Assembly: GCA_002254765.1 (NCBI GenBank)
Contig: NJDV01000062.1
Span: 1 to 7,700, forward strand
Reading direction: 5' to 3'
From: Thermoplasmatales archaeon ex4484_36
GTDB taxonomy: Archaea > Thermoplasmatota > Penumbrarchaeia > Penumbrarchaeales > EX4484-36
DNA length: 7,700 nt
This document shows, piece by piece, positions 1 to 6,289 of this stretch. Below the pieces are notes generated by a model. It had not been told where the DNA came from, did no database searches, and saw nothing but the letters and a program-made list of their open reading frames with translations. Position numbers and translations under genes: made by a program. Numbering within the stretch: position 1 is the stretch's first letter; every line of letters starts with the position of its first letter.

Positions 1-339
1 GTAGGAAGGGCAGATGACGTTATAAAGACCTCCGGTTACCGCGTCTCCCCCTTCGAAGTGGAGTCCGTTCTGGTGGAACATCCCGCAGTGGCCGAGGCGG
101 CTGTCATAGGGGTACCCGACGACCTGAGGGGGCAGGTGCTTAAAGCCTTTATAATACTAGCCCCTGGCTATCAGCCCTCTCAGGAGCTCGCTAGGGAGAT
201 ACAGGAGTACGTGAAGAAGACCACCGCCCCCTACAAGTATCCCCGGATAGTGGAGTTCGTGGACAGCCTACCCAAGACCATCTCTGGCAAGATCCAGAGA
301 AAGCTTCTCAGAAAGATGGAAGAAATGAAGAGAAGCTGA
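1..339 (+). CDS. AMP-forming acyl-CoA synthetase, C-terminal fragment (5' end outside window)
   Basis: The frame is open from base 1, so this is the last 112 residues of a longer protein; any start inside the window is internal. Enzymes of this family activate a carboxylic acid with ATP to an acyl-adenylate and transfer it to CoA, in the cytoplasm. Visible here is the hinge motif [13 protein letters not shown], followed by FEVES. The A10 motif [10 protein letters not shown] lies near the end; its lysine (codon 289-291) is the family's catalytic Lys for adenylation and the usual site of regulatory acylation. The wording ([17 protein letters not shown] TAPYKYPR) resembles the acetyl/medium-chain acyl-CoA synthetase group, but substrate cannot be told from the C-terminal domain alone. 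The stop lies 2 bases from the stop of the convergent minus-strand gene. A T6 run at 420-425, inside that gene, could help end its transcript. Confidence 0.93.
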   Translation, partial: VGRADDVIKTSGYRVSPFEVESVLVEHPAVAEAAVIGVPDDLRGQVLKAFIILAPGYQPSQELAREIQEYVKKTTAPYKYPRIVEFVDSLPKTISGKIQRKLLRKMEEMKRS

Positions 340-341
340 TA

Positions 342-2180
342 TCACCCGCCCTTGTGGGAGGGGTATAGACGCGTGTAGCGCCCCTCCCTTCGGATCTCTA
401 TGAGCCCCTGTCTTCTCAGTTTTTTGACCTCTGAGACTATAAGGCGGTATATCTGTCCCATGCCGTTTGTGGGAATAACGGGCTCTACCTTATAGCCTGT
501 GGGGTAGAACCTCCTGTAGAGTCCGTCCTTTCTGGACTTTATGAGCTCCTCCTTCTCAAGGGTATAGAGGTGATAGGCCAGCGTCCCATTGGTGAGGCCG
601 AGGTTGAGAAGAATTGATCTGAAGTGCTCTCCGGGGTGGCTTTTTATGTACTGATAGATCTCCCTTCTTATCTTATTATTCAGGATCTCATCGGGGGAGA
701 GCTTGCTGTAGAGGGGGATAAGAGCCTTGTGGAAGGCGAGCTGGACCCCCTCGTTTCTTGAAAACAGCATCGCCAATGCCGCCCCACCCATGGCGGAGGC
801 TGCGGCCGCTCCCACAGCTATCCCCGTGGAGATGCCACCTTGGGCGGAGCTACCTTTAGGGAGGGTGGGTTTGGTGTAGATGGTGACTGGCAGATCAGCA
901 GAGGCGGAACACTCCTCACTCCTAACCACAACCTCTATTCTCACCGTGGAGGGGGAGGGGGTGATGTGGAAAGTGTAGGTGCGGTTCTCCCCTGGAGAGA
1001 GAGGCGGGAGGTATTCTGTGGTATCAAGCTGTCTGCTGAAGCTGCGGGAGACTTCGTAGAGCTCCAGGGTGCAGGGGGAGCTAGTGAGGGTCCCACTGTT
1101 TGTCACGAAGACCTCCACGCTGCACACCTCGCTCTGGTTGACCAGGAGGTAACCTCTGCCACTTGCAAATCCTACGTGAAGGCGCGGCTCTCCAACCACA
1201 TTCACTTTAACGGTAACGTTCTCTGTGAAGGGGAGGAGCTCGGAGTCCCTGAAGTATCCGTTGAAGAGAAAGGTCACCTGGAGCTCTCCCGGTGTTATAT
1301 TCTCCGCCGCGATGACCTCGGCCCTCAGGCTCACCCAATTGTCTAAAGGGAGCTCAAGGAGCCTGACTGGGAGGATCACCGTGAGCCCCGCGGGGACATG
1401 ATCAGCGTAGAAAAAGCCCATCAAGGGGCAGTTTCCCGTGTTGGTGAGAGTTATGTTAATGACACCTCTACCGGATGGGGAAAGTACTGGCGGGGGGCCT
1501 GTGTTTATGCTGAGGTGGGGGGTGGGGTTCACGTAGAGCTTGAGCTCTCCCTCCCCCAGCAGACTCCCCTCTTGGCTCCAGAACCGGAGCTTTACGATTC
1601 CCCAGCTGCCGGAGCTCTGAGAGCCGGTGAGCTCCACTGAAAGCGTCCAGACCACCTCCCCGGGGCCCACCTCAACCGCCTCCCCTGGGGAGGCGCTCAC
1701 CTCAAGGTAGCTCTCCTCTATATCCCCCTCCAGGGTAGTGGTCAGGTAGACCGAGAGGGGGTGAGGGTTGGGGTTTCTCACCTCCACACTTATCTCAACG
1801 GGGATATTCTCCTCGAGCCAGACCTCCTCCTGGCTCAGCTTGGTCTGAAGGGGAATCTCCCCCATCGCCTTGATTTCTAAAAAGAGGTTCACCGAGAGCT
1901 TCTCCCTCTGGTAGAGGGATGCCATAGAGGTTGCCCTCAGGATGACCTCCCCCTCCCCTTCCTCTTTGAGATCGAGAAGGAGAGAGACGCTCCTCACCTC
2001 CCCCGGGGAGAGGGTAAGGATTACCGAGTCCTCACCGTCGGAGAAGGTGATATCCGCCCACGAGGGAGCGGAGACGAGATCCAGCACTATGTCGTCCCGG
2101 AAGGTAGCCAGGTTCTTAACTTCCAAGGACACGAATAGCCTCTGGTCGGTAAAACCTGTGACCTCTGTTCTTTCCTCCAT
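342..2180 (-). CDS. Membrane-anchored winged-helix regulator, main part (extracellular beta-sandwich domains, TM helix, cytoplasmic wHTH)
   Basis: The open frame gives 612 residues. Residues about 14-440 are four tandem beta-sandwich units of NEW3/CARDB type, recognised by phrases such as VSLEVKN, ISVEVRNPNP, INITLTNTGN and VEVFVTNSGT, with several N-x-S/T sequons. A Gly/Ala-rich transmembrane helix spans about 448-473. A winged helix follows at about 500-560 (recognition-helix region TNGTLAYHLYTLEKE, wing ending RRFYP), then a shorter second winged-helix-like stretch at 573-607 ending TRLYP. The expected topology is a sensor outside and DNA binding inside, so it would work as a one-component transmembrane transcription factor. 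The ATG at 2180 is probably not the true start: a signal peptide and another half beta-domain lie upstream in a different frame (2087-2500), and the pieces join by a -1 shift. As written it has no export signal. The ligand is unknown. Confidence 0.8.
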   Translation of the reverse strand: MEERTEVTGFTDQRLFVSLEVKNLATFRDDIVLDLVSAPSWADITFSDGEDSVILTLSPGEVRSVSLLLDLKEEGEGEVILRATSMASLYQREKLSVNLFLEIKAMGEIPLQTKLSQEEVWLEENIPVEISVEVRNPNPHPLSVYLTTTLEGDIEESYLEVSASPGEAVEVGPGEVVWTLSVELTGSQSSGSWGIVKLRFWSQEGSLLGEGELKLYVNPTPHLSINTGPPPVLSPSGRGVINITLTNTGNCPLMGFFYADHVPAGLTVILPVRLLELPLDNWVSLRAEVIAAENITPGELQVTFLFNGYFRDSELLPFTENVTVKVNVVGEPRLHVGFASGRGYLLVNQSEVCSVEVFVTNSGTLTSSPCTLELYEVSRSFSRQLDTTEYLPPLSPGENRTYTFHITPSPSTVRIEVVVRSEECSASADLPVTIYTKPTLPKGSSAQGGISTGIAVGAAAASAMGGAALAMLFSRNEGVQLAFHKALIPLYSKLSPDEILNNKIRREIYQYIKSHPGEHFRSILLNLGLTNGTLAYHLYTLEKEELIKSRKDGLYRRFYPTGYKVEPVIPTNGMGQIYRLIVSEVKKLRRQGLIEIRREGRYTRLYPSHKGG

Positions 2181-2500
2181 ATTATCCCAGTTTCCACTGT
2201 GAGCTCCTCTCCCTCTCCTAAAGTGGCCTGGGATGGGGTCATGACCGCAGTAGCCCCCTCGGGCAGTCCAGCCGCAACGAAAGTTGCAGTCACACTTCTG
2301 TTCAAGCCGTTTATAACCCTTGCCCTGTAGAGAGTGGAGGAGCCCACCTCAACGGTGTGGTTGAGGGGGAGGGGGACACCCCCTGAACCGGTCTCTGCGG
2401 ATACCAGGGAGAAGGTGCCCTCCCCGGCGCCCATCGAGGGCAGTAGAGAGAATATGAGAAGTGCTACGAGGGGGCACAGGTAGAGGCTTTTCCGATTCAT
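2087..2500 (-). CDS. N-terminal part of the same regulator (signal peptide plus start of first beta-sandwich), frameshifted from the rest
   Basis: The open frame gives 137 residues. Residues 1-25 are a clear signal peptide: NRK n-region, hydrophobic LVALLIFSLLP core, and a small-residue end at GAG. Residues 28-104 read as a secreted beta-sandwich (LYRARVINGLNRSVTATF, then GEGEELTVET), the same type as the domains of the 342-2180 frame. From about residue 105 the sequence stops looking like a domain (IIWRKEQRSQ onward) and is simply the alternative frame of the downstream gene, running to a stop at 2087. I read this as the 5' piece of one gene of about 719 codons, not as a separate protein. 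The ATG at 2500 is supported by a TATA box ending 25 bases upstream. A genuine short secreted protein overlapping the next gene is possible but less likely. Confidence 0.6.
   Translation of the reverse strand: MNRKSLYLCPLVALLIFSLLPSMGAGEGTFSLVSAETGSGGVPLPLNHTVEVGSSTLYRARVINGLNRSVTATFVAAGLPEGATAVMTPSQATLGEGEELTVETGIIWRKEQRSQVLPTRGYSCPWKLRTWLPSGTT
2141..2195 (-). other. Probable frameshift junction joining the two parts of the membrane regulator
   Basis: On the minus strand the frame starting at 2500 makes domain sense up to LTVET (near 2190). The frame used from 2180 makes domain sense from RLFVSLEV (near 2141). Going from one to the other needs a -1 shift, equal to one missing base. No XXXYYYZ slippery heptamer is visible in the upstream frame here, so a sequencing or assembly error, or a true inactivating mutation, is likelier than programmed frameshifting. 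Confidence 0.6.
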
Positions 2501-2524
2501 CGGTATGTTCTATGTTGTTAGGAC

Positions 2525-2532
2525 TATATAAA
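2525..2532 (-). promoter_or_regulatory. TATA box of the membrane-regulator gene (leaderless or near-leaderless start)
   Basis: The minus strand reads TTTATATA inside an AT-rich stretch (AATTAATTTATATAG). Its centre is about 28 bases upstream of the ATG at 2500. Archaeal transcription starts about 26 bases after the TATA centre, which puts the start site at or within a few bases of the ATG. No Shine-Dalgarno motif is present between the box and the ATG. Both facts fit a leaderless mRNA and support 2500 as the true gene start. Confidence 0.65.
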
Positions 2533-2717
2533 TTAATTAGTTCAATTTTGAAATGTTGAGCGAGGGGATTGAGAGAGATGTCAGAGGTGCTCCTCACTGA
2601 TGCGGAGACGGCTTCCCGGCCTCTATGGATGGTGTGCGATTCACATGTGCGTGAGGGTTTTAAATAGGTTGATGTAAATATCATCCTGCAATGTGGCCTG
2701 GACAGCCTGGAAAAACC

Positions 2718-2725
2718 TTTAAAAA
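2718..2725 (+). promoter_or_regulatory. Candidate TATA box for the calcium-binding surface protein gene
   Basis: TTTAAAAA lies in the stretch AAAAACCTTTAAAAAGG. It would place the transcript start near 2747, giving a leader of about 50 bases that carries the Shine-Dalgarno site. Alternatives are TTTTAAATA at 2658-2666 (longer leader) and GATATACA at 2733-2740. I cannot choose between them with certainty. Confidence 0.4.
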
Positions 2726-2784
2726 GGATTGCGATATACAATCCCTATCCCCCAGGTGGTGTGAAAAGTAGGCCCATTTTAGCT

Positions 2785-2792
2785 GGAGGGTG
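2785..2792 (+). promoter_or_regulatory. Shine-Dalgarno site for the surface protein
   Basis: GGAGGGTG sits 4 bases before the ATG at 2797, with the GGAGG core 7 bases away. It closely matches the 3' end of archaeal 16S rRNA and fixes 2797 as the start. This contrasts with the divergent gene, which has no such site. Confidence 0.7.
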
Positions 2793-2796
2793 AAAT

Positions 2797-5700
2797 ATGG
2801 TAAACCCGTTGGAAAGATATTTGCCCAAAGAGATCAGGGAGATGGACTGGAAGATGCTGTTGATATTTATTCTCGGGATATTCGTAATTATCGCCGGGCT
2901 AGCTGGTCTTCTGACCAATGCCTTCGGAAAACCTGGAACCTATCAACCACAGGCCATGTGGAAGGAAGCTACTGTTGACGTAGGCGTGGCCAAGCAGGAC
3001 TCAGACACGATTCTTGACCCTGTTGAGGGAATAAAAAAACCCTGGCCTGATAAACTGTCGGATATAGAGGAGAACTACATATACGGTACTGACCCCACGG
3101 ACCCCGATTCCGATGATGACGGTATGGAGGACGGCTGGGAGGCATTCTTCGGGGTCATAAACCCCATAACTGGACGTCTCACTCTGGACCCCAGCATTCC
3201 CGACTGGAGGGAGAACCCGGACGGGGACGGCTTCGATGCCAACGGAAACGGCAAGATTGACAAGAATGAGGAATACTTCAACTTGAGGGAGTACTGCGGT
3301 GGGGCGGAGTTTGACTATGAGACGGGGAAGTTCACAAGCGGCATATTCAAGGACTTAGATCCCGCCATAAAGGAGCACAGACAGATAATAGCAATGAAGG
3401 GCGGGTTCCATCTCTATGAAGGCAATTACGCTGAGTACAACCCCTACATCCCGGGGGCACCTAAGGTCACAACGGACCCCTCCAAGTGGGACACCGATGG
3501 GGACGGCATGGACGACGGTTGGGAGGTGGAGGCCAGGAACTGGATAATGGCGCACCTATTCCCCCTCAACCAGACCCAGGTCTATATCAGCTCGGAGAAC
3601 GTTACGGTGAGGGGCGAGATAAGCGGTGAACAGCTTATGGATAGCTACAGGAGCATGATTATAGACCCGCTCAACCCCGGGGATGCTGACGATGACATAG
3701 ACGTGAGATATGTCTATTCTAATGAAAGCGGGTTCATCTGGCTCTATCAGCCGGACCTCCTCACCAACCTGGAGGAGTATCTGAATCACACTGTTCCCTA
3801 CTTCTGGGATACGGACAACGACTCCTATTACGACTCCCTGACCCGCCAGTTTTATGACATGAGCGACTATCAGGAGGTCAACATCGTATACAACCAGACG
3901 GACTCTGCGGTGGACTGGAATGGGGATGGTATAAACGATTACAAGACCTGTCCGTACAAAGCTGACACCGATGGCGACCTCATGCCTGACGGCTGGGAGC
4001 TTCTTGTGGGTCTCAACCCGTTGAACGCCACTGACCGCTTCCTAGACCTGGATGGGGACGGGCTACCGAATATACTTGAATTCCGCTACCCGCCTTCAGG
4101 AAACCAGTATTTCACCACAGACCCCAGGAACCCGGATACTGATGGTGACGGGATTCCGGACGGTTGGGAGGTCTACAACGCGCTTCTACTAAAGGAGGAG
4201 ACCACCTCCGATAGGAACCTTGACGAGTCCGACGGTCTCCTGGACGGTCTTTTCAGGATCTGGAGCACGAATCCTATGATAAAGGATTCGGGAAGGGATA
4301 CGGACGTGGTGAACTACACAGTGAGGGAGACCGAGACAGGTCTTCAGATAACGTACGCGCGCCAGGAGGACGGCCTCACAAACCTGATGGAGTACACCGG
4401 TACACCCCTGTATCCCGTCTCGACGAACCCGAATGACCCCGACACTGATGGAGATGGCCTTACAGATGGTCAGGAGCTTTTGATAGGCTTCCCCGGGGAG
4501 CTTATAGGTGAGCAGTACTTCACTAACCCGCTCTTCAGTGCTACATACTACACCAACGCAACACTGGCGGATTCGGATGCTGATTTCGATCCGAACAATG
4601 AGACACGGAAGCTGGATGACTGGGAGGAGACCCACGGAAGGACAAAGGTCATGATACCTCCTAACGGGTTTGACGACGACGGGGACGGGGTGGTGGACAA
4701 CCCGGAGACCAACGGTTTTGAGTACCTGTACTTCAAGAAGACCAACGCCACCAATCCTGATACAGACCTGGACGGCTTGAAGGATGTGGATGAGGTCTTC
4801 GGTATATGGACTGGGGAATACAGGGAGAACGACCCCACATCGGGTTTCGGCTGGCTGAGGCCCGACCCCACGAAGAAGGACACGGACGCTGACGGTGTCT
4901 CCGACAAGGATGAGGTGGTCAGGATACCCAACTACAAGCCCTGGGTGACTGACCCGATGAACCCTGACACCGATAGCGATCTGATGGAGGATGGCCTTGA
5001 GTACACTGAGGACATCTTTCCCTGGATAGACTGGAACAAGGGGGACAATTACGATGCGGAAGGAGACGGAGACTACTCCGGACCCCACGACATCTGGTGC
5101 ACCATTGACAGGACTAACCCGAGAAATCCCGATACGGACGGAGACGGAATGCCTGACGGTTGGGAGCACGACTGGGGATATGTCATAGCGGGCCCCTCCA
5201 CAAGAGTTCTAATAGCAAGGTTCGACGCTCTCCACGGGACCAACTGGGCGGGAGCCGTGCCAGACGGTACAAAGGTGTGGCTGGTTAACCCCCTCATAGG
5301 GGAGGACAAGTTCGATGACCTAGACAACGACGATCTGACGAACATAGAGGAGTACATGAACTCCACCGACCCTCTGAACCCGGACACGGATGGAGATGGG
5401 ATGCCGGATGGGTGGGAGGTGAGATTCGGCAAACCAGTGACCCTCTGGGACAACAACACCCACACCTTCCGCAACATACTGGACCCAACAGACCCCTCCG
5501 ACTGGTGCTTTGACCCGGACCATGATGGCTACCCCTTCGCCTTCTGGTCCAAGGGCGGGGAGTTTGTCTACTATTACTTCCCGTGGATCAACCTCTACGA
5601 ATACCTTTATGGGATAGACACCGACGGGGACGGGATCAACGAGATCACTTTAGAGCCTTACAATCCCAGCACTGACGGAGACGCCCTAGACGATGGCTGG

Positions 5701-6255
5701 GAGGTGTGGACCAGTGACTATATCATAAATGAGAGCAGTCCATTCATATTTGAGGATAATGACACCCTGCCAGCAGGCTGGGAACTCTTCTTCAATGGGA
5801 CCTGGTGGAATCGGCCTGAGTGTTTCCCCTACGAGGAACCGCCAGGTCCGCCGGACCCCTGGAGGAATTCCTTCGGCCAGAAGGTCTATGTTCCTAGGGC
5901 AGTGAGGGAGGGACTCACCAATCTCCTCGGGAAGCTCAATCCAAATTCGAAGGACTCCGATGGCTCTCCTCCAGAGGACGGCGCAGATGATATAGATAAC
6001 GATGGATTCACCAATTATGAGGAGTACAGGGGGCACTCCGATCCCACGGACAGCACAAGCACACCAGGCTCGGGTACCTCCTCCACCCGGGGAGGGGAGA
6101 GCTATGCTACGCCCACCTGTAATAGACCTCTTGAAGTGAAAGCCTCTGAGGGAGAGATGCTCCCAATGAGCCTTAAAGACGCTCTGCGGGAGGAGGTTGA
6201 GCTTATAGCTCCAGCTGTGCCGTCCTCTGCGGCTGTGAAGAGGAGCCAAAAGTAA
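2797..6255 (+). CDS. Large N-terminally anchored surface protein with thrombospondin type-3-like calcium-binding repeats
   Basis: The product has 1152 residues and is very rich in Asp, Asn, Gly and Trp. Residues 1-19 are a short charged, probably cytoplasmic segment. Residues 20-39 are a hydrophobic helix (MLLIFILGIFVIIAGLAGLL) without an obvious cleavage site, so a signal anchor is likely. The remainder should lie outside the cell. It carries about 12 clear and several worn copies of the motif NPDTDGDGMPDGWE, often preceded by a half-module of the type LTNIEEYMNSTDP. An EF-hand loop lies at 147-158. There are many N-x-S/T sequons and only six cysteines. Repeats end near 1085; a Ser/Thr/Gly linker (about 1086-1102) and a 50-residue non-hydrophobic tail follow. 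No C-terminal sorting signal or second membrane helix is seen. Calcium-stabilised stalk, S-layer-associated or adhesive roles are all possible; the family motif supports calcium binding but not a specific function. The gene is divergent from the membrane regulator. Confidence 0.88.
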   Translation: MVNPLERYLPKEIREMDWKMLLIFILGIFVIIAGLAGLLTNAFGKPGTYQPQAMWKEATVDVGVAKQDSDTILDPVEGIKKPWPDKLSDIEENYIYGTDPTDPDSDDDGMEDGWEAFFGVINPITGRLTLDPSIPDWRENPDGDGFDANGNGKIDKNEEYFNLREYCGGAEFDYETGKFTSGIFKDLDPAIKEHRQIIAMKGGFHLYEGNYAEYNPYIPGAPKVTTDPSKWDTDGDGMDDGWEVEARNWIMAHLFPLNQTQVYISSENVTVRGEISGEQLMDSYRSMIIDPLNPGDADDDIDVRYVYSNESGFIWLYQPDLLTNLEEYLNHTVPYFWDTDNDSYYDSLTRQFYDMSDYQEVNIVYNQTDSAVDWNGDGINDYKTCPYKADTDGDLMPDGWELLVGLNPLNATDRFLDLDGDGLPNILEFRYPPSGNQYFTTDPRNPDTDGDGIPDGWEVYNALLLKEETTSDRNLDESDGLLDGLFRIWSTNPMIKDSGRDTDVVNYTVRETETGLQITYARQEDGLTNLMEYTGTPLYPVSTNPNDPDTDGDGLTDGQELLIGFPGELIGEQYFTNPLFSATYYTNATLADSDADFDPNNETRKLDDWEETHGRTKVMIPPNGFDDDGDGVVDNPETNGFEYLYFKKTNATNPDTDLDGLKDVDEVFGIWTGEYRENDPTSGFGWLRPDPTKKDTDADGVSDKDEVVRIPNYKPWVTDPMNPDTDSDLMEDGLEYTEDIFPWIDWNKGDNYDAEGDGDYSGPHDIWCTIDRTNPRNPDTDGDGMPDGWEHDWGYVIAGPSTRVLIARFDALHGTNWAGAVPDGTKVWLVNPLIGEDKFDDLDNDDLTNIEEYMNSTDPLNPDTDGDGMPDGWEVRFGKPVTLWDNNTHTFRNILDPTDPSDWCFDPDHDGYPFAFWSKGGEFVYYYFPWINLYEYLYGIDTDGDGINEITLEPYNPSTDGDALDDGWEVWTSDYIINESSPFIFEDNDTLPAGWELFFNGTWWNRPECFPYEEPPGPPDPWRNSFGQKVYVPRAVREGLTNLLGKLNPNSKDSDGSPPEDGADDIDNDGFTNYEEYRGHSDPTDSTSTPGSGTSSTRGGESYATPTCNRPLEVKASEGEMLPMSLKDALREEVELIAPAVPSSAAVKRSQK
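3058..6060 (+). repeat. Coding array of TSP3-like DxDxDG...DGWE modules
   Basis: DxDxDG cores begin near residues 103, 232, 390, 447, 549, 655, 695, 724, 779, 863, 941, 960 and 1053 of the surface protein, with weaker copies between. Inserts between modules vary from under 20 to over 100 residues, so spacing is irregular. The fullest module has a half of the form (D/N)xLTNxEEYxxxTDP followed by NPDTDGDGMPDGWE. Copies at 4129, 5125 and 5377 are nearly or exactly identical in protein but differ at many third codon positions, which marks them as old repeats kept by selection on the protein. Confidence 0.85.
3235..3270 (+). other. Canonical EF-hand calcium loop within the surface protein
   Basis: Residues 147-158 read DANGNGKIDKNE. 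The loop has D at 1, N at 3, N at 5, G at 6, I at 8 and E at 12, which is the standard 12-residue EF-hand/dockerin-type calcium ligand pattern. It stands apart from the shorter TSP3-like cores and has no obvious paired second EF loop nearby. Confidence 0.7.
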
Positions 6256-6258
6256 CAA

Positions 6259-6275
6259 CCCCCCTCCCCCTTTTT
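6259..6275 (+). terminator. Possible pyrimidine/T-tract terminator after the surface protein
   Basis: A C-rich run ends in TTTTT just after the stop at 6255. Archaeal termination often needs only a T tract, so this may end the surface-protein transcript. It is short, has no stem, and lies only about 15 bases before the next start codon, so read-through into the TPR gene is equally possible. Confidence 0.3.
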
Positions 6276-6280
6276 AACCA

Positions 6281-6285
6281 GGTGA
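6281..6285 (+). promoter_or_regulatory. Shine-Dalgarno site deciding the TPR gene start
   Basis: GGTGA ends 4 bases before ATG 6290 but only 1 base before the in-frame TTG at 6287. The spacing favours ATG 6290 as the start. Confidence 0.55.
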
Positions 6286-6289
6286 TTTG

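Noticed and set aside
840..1346. Plus-strand open frame (168 codons) inside the regulator gene
   Set aside because: It is fully antisense to clear beta-sandwich coding sequence. It has no ribosome-binding site and no recognisable protein features.
2141..2195. Programmed -1 ribosomal frameshift in the regulator
   Set aside because: The needed shift is -1, but no XXXYYYZ slippery heptamer is seen in the upstream frame and no strong downstream hairpin was recognised. Error or mutation is simpler.
2575..2630. Possible C/D-box guide RNA or structured RNA in the GC-richer middle of the divergent region
   Set aside because: A CTGATG string and a small GAGG-TGCT-CCTC hairpin are present, but no proper C box with a matching D box and no extended stem could be found.
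2349..2741. Minus-strand open frame (130 codons) running across the divergent promoter region
   Set aside because: It overlaps the signal-peptide coding frame and both promoter signals, and its translation looks random.
2790..2978. Short plus-strand frame overlapping the start of the surface protein
   Set aside because: It is out of frame with a well-supported gene whose Shine-Dalgarno site and membrane anchor are clear.
4189..5169. Long minus-strand open frame (326 codons) opposite the surface protein
   Set aside because: It is the antisense of a gene whose biased Asp/Gly codons seldom create stops on the other strand. The product is a low-complexity Val/Arg/Ile-rich string with no domain, and its periodic pattern mirrors the repeats.
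3058..6060. CRISPR-like or satellite repeat array
   Set aside because: The repeats are in-frame protein motifs with synonymous divergence and irregular spacing, inside one long open frame; they are not DNA-level direct repeats.
5686..6258. Minus-strand open frame (190 codons) over the end of the surface protein
   Set aside because: It is antisense to good coding sequence and has no start signals or domain features.
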